Source of the DNA: Ophiura sarsii
Lineage: Eukaryota; Echinodermata; Ophiuroidea; Amphilepidida; Ophiuridae
Reading direction: 5' to 3'
DNA length: 64,000 nt
Assembly (NCBI GenBank): GCA_035610835.1
Contig: CM069449.1
Coordinates: 55,436,308 to 55,500,307 of the forward strand
The notes beneath the pieces are model-generated. The model saw nothing but the letters and a program-made list of their open reading frames with translations. It ran no database searches and was not told the DNA's origin. How positions within the stretch are numbered: position 1 is the first letter of the stretch; the number at the start of each line of letters is the position of its first letter. A program made the translations under genes and the position numbers. This document shows, one piece after another, positions 35,311 to 45,200 of the stretch.

Positions 35311-35995
35311 TTAAAGAACCTTTCAAGAGGGTTCAATGAAATGGTTCTTGGGAAGAACTCATAGGGTTTCATATGGAGGACAACGTGAGGAACCATTTAT
35401 GGTTCTAAATTGAACCTTTTTTGCTGCGAGTGTACTTGAAGACATAATTTTAAGTTGACGCGATAACTTTTTTGTTGGCGACATAATTTTGAGTTGATGC
35501 AATAGTTTTGTGAAAATTGACGACATAACTTTACGTTGACGCGTTATTGTTGTGTTACTTGACGACATAATTTTAAGTTGAAGCGATAACTTAGTGTTGG
35601 CGACATGAATTTAAGTTGATGCAATAGTTTTGTGATAATTGAAACATAAGTTTACGTTGACGCGATAGTTTTGTGTTACTTGACGACATAATTTCAAATT
35701 GATAATTTGCAATAGTTTTGTGATACGGTAATTGATGACATACGTTAATGTTGACGCGATGGTTTTGTGTTACTGACGACATAATTTTAAGTTGATGCAA
35801 TAGTGTTGTGATAATCGACGACATAGGTTTGCGTTGACGTCATAGTTTTGAGTTACTTGAAGAAATAATTTTAAGTTGAAGTTTTGAAGTGCTTTGGTAG
35901 CATGTTAGAATAACAAGAATAGTTTGTTGATCTAGACTCCAAGGTGATTAAGACCAGGCCCCAAATGTCCATCCTTCAACAACCAAATCCTTTGA

Positions 35996-36750
35996 CAAAA
36001 TAGTTTTTAAGCCCAAGGATGTTCGAAAACTATTACAACATCTCAATCCAGATAAAGCTACTGGACCAGACCTGATTCCAACCAAGGTACTCAAAGAACA
36101 TGAAGAATGCTGTGCTGAACTTGCCAGTCCACTCTGCAGGTTTTTTGATCTCTGCTTCACTCATGGTGTGTTTCCTAACCAATGGAAAACAGCATATGTC
36201 ACTCCAATCCACAAGAGAGGTTCCAAGGCTGACCCAACAAAGTACCGTCCTATCTCACTGCTAAGCAATATCAGCAAGATCATGGAAGCTGTTGTACAGA
36301 AACAACTTCAACGCTTTCTTCTCAGCAATGATCTGATTTCCAGCAGACAGTGGCTGTCTTAACCAGGGCTGGCCAGAAGCTCGGCGCTCTTCGCAAGGTT
36401 GCAAATAAATTGACGGCATTGGGCAGATCTACTGTGTACAAATCACAAGTCCGTAGCGTAATGGAGTATGCTTCACTAGGCTGGTCTAGCGCTTCACCTA
36501 CTATCCTAAGCCAGCTCGACAACATCGAAAGGAAGGCACTCAAGATCATTGGAGTTCTCAGCATCACAAGCCTACTTTACAGGCGACAGGTATAGCAGCA
36601 GCCACGGTCTTGTACAAAATGCACACCAACCACTGCCCACAAGATGTAGCATTGCTCCACACCATGTTGCTCGTCGTACTACGCGTTCAAGTGTTGCAAT
36701 GCCAGATCATGCCCTTTCACTGCCGCCTGCCAGTAGGCCTAGTGGTTAGT
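35996..36750 (+). pseudogene. Non-LTR retrotransposon RT fragment with internal deletion
   Basis: The first frame (to 36362) reads LNPDKATGPDLIPTKVLKE and FPNQWKTAYVTPIHKRG, then YRPISLLSNISKIMEAV, which are the first RT blocks of a LINE. At about 36355 it jumps into a later region, LGALRKVANKLTALGRS and VMEYASLGWSSASP, in another frame, so motifs A, B and the catalytic YADD block are deleted. A further frameshift near 36590 precedes a C-terminal tail. The family resembles CR1/Jockey-type elements; the exact clade is not determined. Confidence 0.82.
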
Positions 36751-37119
36751 ATTCAGGATATGGCCTATTGTTTGGCAATTTTCTTCTAAAACAGGCTTTC
36801 TCAACTGGTGGCGCATCAAGGCATCCTAAGTGGCGCGAGAGTGGTTAAAGTTTGTTTTAAAAACAAAATCATATCATGATATAGCCAGATTTCATAGGCC
36901 TATGACGGTCAGATGTATAAATACAGCAATTTTTCTCGCGCTACGCGCACATGTGCCTTCAAAAGAGTAATTAGTTATTATGCTACATACATTATGTTAA
37001 AATATTTTGAAATTAATGTCATAAAGGAATTTTGCCATTGTAAATTCTAAAAATAATATGACCAAGTGGAGCTTCAACAAGTTGATTACTAAAATGTGGC
37101 GCATCAGTTCTTTCAAAAC

Positions 37120-38815
37120 CTCGTATCTCCAAAAAATATTATTTTGAATTAGGATGAAAAAAAGAAAGTTGGAGATACGAGGTTTTGAAAGAATAGAAAC
37201 GAAAAAACTGCCATAAACCAGTCCGTATATCAATTCAAACTATTTGCAATAAAATCTCACCTGTAGTTCACACATTTGCTGCGAAATATCAAGAAAGTTG
37301 GAAGTTTCCCCTCAGCACATGGTCATCACTTGTGTTTCAAAACCATGTATACACTGCCGCCCATAAGTGTATTTCCCCCTCTGGAAGCTTGCAAGTTATC
37401 ACTGTGTTGTCGACAAAGTATTAAACCATCAGACCCAATTACCATTTCATTGTGGTCATTGTACATTTTATACTAATAAAATCATGTTTCCTATTCAGAT
37501 TCATGATTTAAAAGCATTATAATTCATGATTTTATCGAGCAAGTCAAAATTCCAATGTAAAATCGCCGTAGTAAATCACCTCATGAATATCAATTAGCTC
37601 ATTATCGGCAGTGTAACGCTATGGGAATTTTCAACTGAGATCAACTGGTGATGGAAAACTCCATGTGCAGAAATTTATAAATGATAATTGGCATGCGCAG
37701 TTTATTGGAATACCTTCAAAATGAACCAATCCAGCTAAAACAAGTCATTTTTCTGACGTCGAACTATGTTTTTGGCAGAAATTCATCTTTTTTTAAACCA
37801 AATCATATCGGGCTGTAATAACGCAAATTCGGCAAGTTAAAAAGCACCGGGGACCCATTGACTGTAAATAAGTACTGTTAGAGGATGGACACAATATTAT
37901 AGTCCTATTCATCTGATTTGAATAGGATAGTCTAGCTCCCTATTGTTTGGGATAGAGAAGAGAGGTGGCATAGTAGAAAAAGGATTTATTATGTCTTGGT
38001 ATGTTGTTTATTGAGCGGACCTTTGTGACGAATAGTGGGAAACTCTACTGCTTTGAATCATTCTATCGATAACGTGGTTTGTTAGGTCACTGGAGTAAAT
38101 AGGTCAATGAACTACGTGCATGCACACTTTGGAATTTTGCTGGTTCTCCATGTTATTTCAGCCCGATTGTATTGAAAATAATTTAGATGTCCCTTAAATG
38201 AAGATGAATATCTGCCAAAAATATAAACCGTCGTTACAAAAAATAATAAATAAGCTGGAATGGTTCCTTCTGAAGGTATTCCAATAAATAAATGCGCATA
38301 CCAATTATCATTTATAAATTTCTGCACATGAAGTTTTCCATCACCAGTCGATCTCAGTTGAATTCCCATAGCGTTACACTGCCGATAATGAGCTAATTGA
38401 TATTCATGAGGTGATTTACTACGGCGATTTTACATTGGAATTTTGAATTGCTCGATAGAATCATGAATTATAATGCTTTTAAATCATGAATCTGAATAAG
38501 AAACATGAATTTATTGGTATAAAATGTACAATGAACACAATGAAATGGTAATTGGGTCTGATGGTTTAATACTTTGTCGACAACACAGTGATAACTTGCA
38601 AGCTTCCAGAGGGGGAAATACTTATGGGCGGCAGTGTACATACCGAGGTTTTGAAACACAGGTGCTGAAAAAGCCAAATGTGTCTGCCTTCTGATTGGCT
38701 GTGACAAATAAAAACATTACCATCATTTGCATAATGTCTCTGACATCATGAAAAACACAAAAAATCAATTTCGAGGAAAATTTGAGATACGAGGTTTTGA
38801 AAGAATAGCGACGAA
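37120..38815. mobile_element. 1.7-kb foldback element
   Basis: The arms 37318-37715 and 38275-38665 are inverted copies (landmarks: cactgccgcccataagtgta, tccccctctggaagcttgca, tgataattggcatgcgcag-like). Outer phrases ctcgtatctcc / gagatacgaggttttgaaag extend the symmetry to 37120-38815. The spacer (37716-38274) is non-coding. It lies just upstream of NDUFS2. Confidence 0.75.
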
Positions 38816-38869
38816 ATCTAGTTGTTCTAAAAGGTCTATTCCATTCCAGGTACATCCTCAATCAAGATA

Positions 38870-39134
38870 TTACGTTTTTATGATAAGTTCCGAAAAAACA
38901 AAAAAGTTTTGAACAAATGAGGGCGATATTTATATGTTTGTAAATAGCAGAGTAGGAACTATTATAACATTTGCAAAACTTCATAAATATTAATACAAAA
39001 CATACTAAATAATTATAAATATAATATTGTATAGTTTTCTATAAAAATTGGGGGTAATAACTGTCTTACAGTAGATATTATATATTTGCTGTACTGCTAT
39101 ATTTATGACGTTATGAAAAAGAGTAATTTCCAAA
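38870..39134 (+). promoter_or_regulatory. Presumed NDUFS2 promoter and 5' UTR
   Basis: This is the AT-rich stretch directly upstream of the first coding exon; it must hold the 5' UTR and probably the core promoter unless a noncoding exon lies further up. I see no TATA box I would trust. The sequence CAAAATGGCGTCC, which contains the start codon, resembles the YY1 consensus (AANATGGCG), a motif known to overlap starts of many nuclear mitochondrial genes. This is inference from sequence alone. Confidence 0.35.
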
Positions 39135-39241
39135 ATGGCGTCCATGATAGGTCGATTTCTACGGACAGCTCCGACGAAATCGACGCTAGTATTGCTCGGA
39201 AAATCAGCTCTCAACCGAACACCTGCTGTAGAATGTACTAG
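39135..39241 (+). CDS. NDUFS2: NDUFS2 exon 1 (coding part), mitochondrial presequence
   Basis: The ATG at 39135 opens a reading frame of about 36 codons that begins [20 protein letters not shown]. It is rich in Arg, Lys, Ser and Thr, lacks acidic residues until near its end, and fits an amphipathic matrix-targeting presequence, as expected for a nuclear-encoded complex I subunit. It ends ACTAG followed by the donor gtaagg at 39242, leaving phase 2. A second in-frame Met at codon 4 could also start translation. There is no homology beyond the presequence character, so the assignment rests on position, phase and fit to exon 2. The intron that follows is about 7.3 kb. Confidence 0.85.
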
Positions 39242-42200
39242 GTAAGGCTTAGAAAATAAATCGGAAAATATTTAATCCTATAATCCGCAATAAATCAACT
39301 AGCCTTGTGGTTGAATATTGTAAGGATGGTAGCAGAATTCGGAATCTGTACAGCATGACAGTACTGTGTCTGCAAGTAAACACTAAATTGAAACATTCAC
39401 GTCATTTAACTTCTGCACATCTGAACTCATTTCTGGATACAACTACCCTTAATTTGTATCGGATGCACGTAGAAAGGAGATACTTTGTCCCTTGATGGGT
39501 AACTTTGGCCCAACAAAATAGAGAGTTTATTTCATATAATTATAATATTTGTCAAATTTTGAAAAATGATAAAATGTAATAAATATAAGAGGACCTGACA
39601 TTTTTTACCTTCGATAAAGATTCTGTTAGAATCGAAACGTCAGGTCCTCTTATATTTATTACATTTACTTACACAGGTTATTTTTGTGGATAAGCAGTTT
39701 GCATTCAGCTTTTACATTATAAATTTTGAAAAAGTTAAAAAAGTTTTTAAAAATAGTGACATTTTTTAATTGATGTAGGCCTAATTAAATTAGTCTAATT
39801 ACAACAACATATTACCCTGCTACATAATGATATGTGTATTTGGAACTAGACCTAAGCACCCTAAACTGCAGGATTTTTTTTATTTTAAGGTATTTTAAGG
39901 ACAACATTTTTCCAACAAAAAGCAACTTTTATGTTGTGGTTGAATAGACATAGACAATTTACCTATGAGAATGACAAAACAATACCAGATTCATTTTTAT
40001 TTTCATTCTTCATTACAACATATCAGCATTTACTGAGAAAAAAAGCGAAAAGTGGGGTAACTCATCTACATCTACATCGATACTTAGCAGGATCCTTCGA
40101 GTTAGGACGTAACGCCAAGTTCCCTGTAACCTAGGGGAAAATGAGTATACAGACACAGACCGGGATGATCCCCTACTCTTTAGGAAGGAGTCTGTGACCT
40201 TTAACGTGCTCGGATTATTGCACTTCCGATGCACGAGACCACCATTTATACGTGACTTCTGAACCACGAGACACTAGACCACACACGCTCCCTAACTGAT
40301 CAATATAGGTTCCGTAATTGCTCCAGGTTCCACCTATTTAAATACAGAACACCCGGTAAATCTATCGCAACCACCGTAAATAGCGAAATATTTGCACAAG
40401 GTGAACGGACTCCACATGCGTTAGGCCAAATAAAAAAATATAGTAGTTTCTCGTCCCCGCGCGCATCCGTTTTGGCTGCCGCATCCCAAAAAGTTTTTTT
40501 TTTTGTTTAATATTTTTTAATATTTTTTTTTTTTTTTTTAATATATATTTTTTTTTTTTTAAATTTCAAGATCACACTGATGTTGTTAATGGAGAACGTG
40601 TCAATATTTTTAAAAAACCTGTGTTACAATCAAAAAACAACACAACAGGTGAAATGTACTCATTTTAAGGTTTAAAGCTAGTCTTAGAAAAGTGGCGGCC
40701 ATTTTGAAGCAAAAACATTTCCACCATGTTGGAAAAAGCGAAACCAGTTTTAGAAAAAGGGGCATCCGCCATCGGTTGGTTGGTTGGTATGGAACTCCCG
40801 CCTATCAATCAGGCGCACCACAATAAATTGTGTAGTAATTGTTCACAGTCAATAATACTGCTCCCTTCACCAGTTGCTCTATTGTACACACCACACTATC
40901 CACAAGTTGACCACTTTCACGATAAAATATTAAAATATGTAAAAAGTTAAAAGTTCATGATACACAGTGATAATAACTCACTAGGTTCACGACTCACAAG
41001 GTTCACGATTCACAAGGTTCACGATTCACAAGGTTCACGATTCACAAGGTTCACGATTCACAAGAAAGTTCACGACTCACAAGGTTCATGCATGACTCGT
41101 AGAAGTTCGCGATTCACAGGGTTCACGATTCACAAAGGTTTATAAATCAAAGGTTCACAGTGCACTGTTCACTGCACATCAGATATGTCAACAAAACATA
41201 AATTGTATTTTGGCAGCATTAAAAAAACAAAAACAAAAACACATCAGGTAGAGGTTGCAGAAGTGTTCTCTATGTAGAGTGCTGCTCTCCTTAGATGTAG
41301 CCCATAGCATAGGCATCTTGACATTGGTTCAATCTCTGCAATCAGGCTCTCCAATGGTGGGTCGTTTGTTATATCATGTAAGGATGGATGGGAGCAGTCA
41401 AGGATAACTTGGAGGAGAATATCCTGGTCCTCAATTATAGCATCTGCAATATCGGAACTGTAGATATCATATAGAAACTGCTTGATTCTGTTTAGGTTGT
41501 AACTGCGGTTATCTTCCAGTTGCTTGCACCGGAGAATAAAATGAAGACGGTTCTCTGGTTCCTCCTTACACATAGTACAGGTTGAATTCACCTCATATTG
41601 GTTAAACCTGGCCCGATTAGCCTGCAGAACATATGTACCAGTAAGTAGTCTTGCCTTAACAGATGCCATTTCGACTTCGCGAGGGTTAGCTGACAGAGAT
41701 CCCCATACCATGTGGGCAGTGCCAATAGCAAAGTTTGCAGTGTTGAGATACCTTAAGGAGGTTTTATCAGCAGATTTGTCTCGCATCACACTATTCCAGT
41801 AACTGTTGATAGCCGTCTTTACCATACTCTTCCAAGTGTTTTTCTCAGGTGGACTTCCCAAGAGATCATATATTGAGGGAAGATCATATTTGCGAATCAG
41901 CTTCTTGACATGGATAAACCAACTCTTGCTTCTATCATCCTTGATTGCTAGTTGTCTGTGGGCGAGCTCATATTCAATTGTCCCTTTGCTTCTAATGATG
42001 TTTCCAAAGTGGGTGAGGACTGCCTGCTCGACTACTGCTGTAATTGGTTTTGCGCCTAGGAGACCGTAAACCGCCTGGGTGGCTGGTGTAGGTTTTTCTG
42101 GCAGAAACTGTAACTGACGGAGGATCTTCCTTTGAAAAATATCAAGTTTAGCTAGATCTGCGGGTTTATAGCTTGAGACTTCAATGCCGTAAAGCATTCT

Positions 42201-45200
42201 GGAGATGACATAAGTAGACCACATATGATGGGATACACATGGAGAGATACCATTTCTACCGTGCATTCCTGCTCCCATTAGAGCGTAGACTGTTCTTCGT
42301 GCAAGTTGTATGCGCTCTTCAATGTTAATACTATTATTAGGTCTTCTTGAAATACCTAGGTGAGTTGCCTCATCAGAATATGGGATGTCTGTGTCATTCA
42401 TTGAGAGAGGTACTTTGATGGAGGTATTATAAGCGATGGTAGCACTTTTGGTAGGGTTGATAATATAACGATGATCATTAGAGTAACGTTCCACTAAATT
42501 AATGGCTGCTTGGCTGTCAACTGCACTGTGTGACAAGATTGCAACATCATCTGCACACGTTGGTGCTGGAATGTTAATTGCCCCAATTCTATGACCATGG
42601 TGATGTCCTTCTAACTGGAGCAGAAGTGCATTGGTATAGCCCTTGTAGATAGGTGCAGATGAAGCTCCACCTTGACGGACTCCCTGTTGGACCACAAAAG
42701 GATCAGAAGTTAGACCTGTCCATTTGAGAGATGTAGTTGGCTGATTGTATAGTTGTCTCAGCAGGAGCCATAAATCCCCTCTAATATCATTCTGGTAGAG
42801 TTCATTCATGAGGATTGAGTGGTCCACGACATCAAATGCCTTTGTGGCATCAAGCAATGTGATGTATAATGGTTTCTTACTGTCGGTTGTTTCAGCAATA
42901 GATTCAGTGACAAGGAGAGCCGCATTAGAAGAGGAACAGCCAGCAGTGAAGCCACGGTGAAGCTTGCTTTGATTTCGCTCAATAATAGGGTTGGCTCTCA
43001 TTAACCATGCTTTCTCAAGAAGCTTGCCAATCATAGAGGTAACTGTGATGCCACGGTAGTTAGCTGGGTTGGTTTTATCTTTATGCTTTTTTAACACGGG
43101 CGTTAGTATACCATGAAGTAGAATAGATGGGACTGACTTCGTCCTAAGCACTTCATTAATCACCATAGTGAGATCTTCCAGGACACCACTGCCAGCATAC
43201 TTGAAATGTTCAGCTGTAATACTATCCGTGTCCTGCGCCTTTCCATTCTTACATGACCGGATGACTTTAATCATCTCTTCAGAGGTCAATGGCTTGATTG
43301 GGGTACTTTGGATATCCGAGTTGTTATATGCATCAACCAGAAGTTTTTCCTTAAAAACAGCCGTCTGTTTATAACGTATTAAAACCAGAATCATTACTGG
43401 GTGTTGCCAAGCTCTGGAAGTGCTCCTTAAAACCATGCAGTATCTGGGCTTCTCCAGAAACAAGCTTGCCATTAAGCATTAATTGGTCAGTGTTTGCAGA
43501 TTTTGTAGCTCGCTGTTTCTTTACAAGACGGTAGAATAGATGGGTATCATCTGCTTTTGCCTTCATGATTTCTCTGAAAACTTGCACTCTGAAGGAAGCC
43601 CGAATTTGTCTTATTTCAGACCTTAGATTAGACTTCGCCTTTTTTCTATTGATAAGCTGTGGGTGGTCTGCGTTTTTCGGAGATCCAGCAGCGAACCATC
43701 GTGCATACATTTCCTTATTGGTCTTCACAAGTCGAGCAATTGTGGGATTCCATATGTCTAAGCCCTTTTTTGATTTCATTGGCTTCCGCAAGGGAACCCT
43801 GTAGCTTTCTTTGGTGGCAATATTGAGATTTGTGATAAGTTGCTTGACTGATAGAGAGATATCCATCACATTCTCATTACTAGGTTGCAGAGTCTTCCCC
43901 TCGGTGAGTGTCCTATATTTTTCAATGTCAATCTTATCCCAACTTATTTTGGGTCGAGGCAGGATTGGGTTTTCTTTCTCCTTGTCATGGTGTTTGATAA
44001 CTTTTGTGGAGAGCTTCATCAGTACAGGGATATGATCCGAAACGTTTGTACCAATGATCTCATAGCCAAGTGGCAAGTATGTTTTGCACCGATTTGTGTT
44101 TGCTGACTGAAGGAGGATGTAATCCGTCTGGTTGGTATCTCTGCCATTTACATGGAAAAATGTCTCCTGCTTGGATCTGCCATTTTGGGAAAAAAAAAAA
44201 AAAAAAAAAAACTGCCCTCATCCTCCATTTTTCAAAAAGTTAGGATGAGAAACTAGTTGTTTTTTTTATTTGGCCTTACAGTCTTTTTTACCATTCGCAA
44301 TAGATATTTGTCGCATCATGGTCACATTGACACGGATATTCAAAATTATTAAAAATGACTGGAAAAATTATAATAAGGCTTATATTTTTTGACTTAAATA
44401 CCTGCGATGAATCCACAATATTTTATGGGAAATGTTTTGGTCTACTTAAGCTTAAATGGAATCTAGCGCGGAAGTGGCCATGCCTGTTTTATATACCACG
44501 ATACTCAAGCTTAAATGGAATCTAGCGCGGAAGTGGCCATGCCTGTTTTATATACCACGATGAAGCGTGGGCTATCTGTTAAAAAGTCATGGTATTTGGG
44601 AGTGTTTCTCGCGTCTTTTTCATTGAAAAATAGTTGAAAATGTATAATATTTGATTTTTTACTAGCATTTTTTGGAATTTTTTGGAATTTTTGAAAAAAG
44701 CAAATAACAAAAATATTAGAGCGGCGCCATAAATGTGTGCGGGCAGGGACAAAAACACATACTTTTAGTTTAGTTACTTGGCCTTATAGTCTAGTTAACA
44801 AAATAAATCTTCCATTTCATGAATAAAAATAAAAATGTAAACAAAAATGTGTCAAAGTATCCCATTCTACGGTACCTGGATACCTGAAATGTAATTTTAT
44901 TTATTTATCAATCAATTAACTACATCTAAGATATTGGCGAAGAAAAGAAATATTTCCCAACACAAATTTCCGTTCGCCCCTGTGAATCCTGTGAAGTGAC
45001 TTTTGAGACTCTGGCGGCTCTGTACCCAAGAAAGTAAAATAAAACATTATTTTGTGCACCGGATATGAATTAAGACCATGAATAATAATAATAATATGTA
45101 TGCCTTGGTTAAATATCTCACCCTGTTTCTATATCCAAGAAATACTGGCTTGAATTTTAATAGCCCTACTCCTGTTACAATAAAAAAAATGATGCAGGCT

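Larger units (their letters stand above)
34160..35432. mobile_element. TA-flanked element inside minisatellite (CACTCTCAGC ends)
   Basis: The left end CACTCTCAGCAAAAATGGTT and right end TTGCTGCGAGTG are inverted repeats flanked by TA (34158-34159 and 35433-35434); the array continues across the junction. The 1.27-kb body is non-coding, built of imperfect tandem ggttctttaaagaaccttt and ctgaagaaccctcaggg units. It carries two further nested inserts. TA target use suggests a Tc1/mariner transposase in trans. Confidence 0.85.
33308..35880. repeat. Minisatellite of about 40-45-bp units, broken by two insertions
   Basis: Units alternate between gacgcgataacttcgtgttg and gatgcaatagttttgtgata, separated by gacgacataattttaagtt. 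Blocks lie at 33308-33385, 33764-34157 and 35435-35880. The gaps are exactly filled by a TTAA-flanked MITE and a TA-flanked element, so one array predates both. Long frames on the minus strand here are repeat translations, not genes. Confidence 0.85.
40421..44278. mobile_element. TTAGGCC superfamily MITE, GCGCATCCG subfamily, split by a LINE
   Basis: The left end at 40421 (TTAGGCCAAATAAAAAAATA, then gcgcgcatccgttttggctg) and right end at 44278 (catcctccatttttcaaaaa, gatgagaaactag, tttggcctta) match the two ends of the 28593-28941 copy. The intervening 16-bp repeat and LINE would be later insertions. It could instead be two separate truncated copies. Confidence 0.45.

Noticed and set aside
40984..41150. 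Regular short direct repeats resembling a CRISPR array
   Set aside because: Units are contiguous 16-bp repeats without spacers in a eukaryotic intron; a simple minisatellite.
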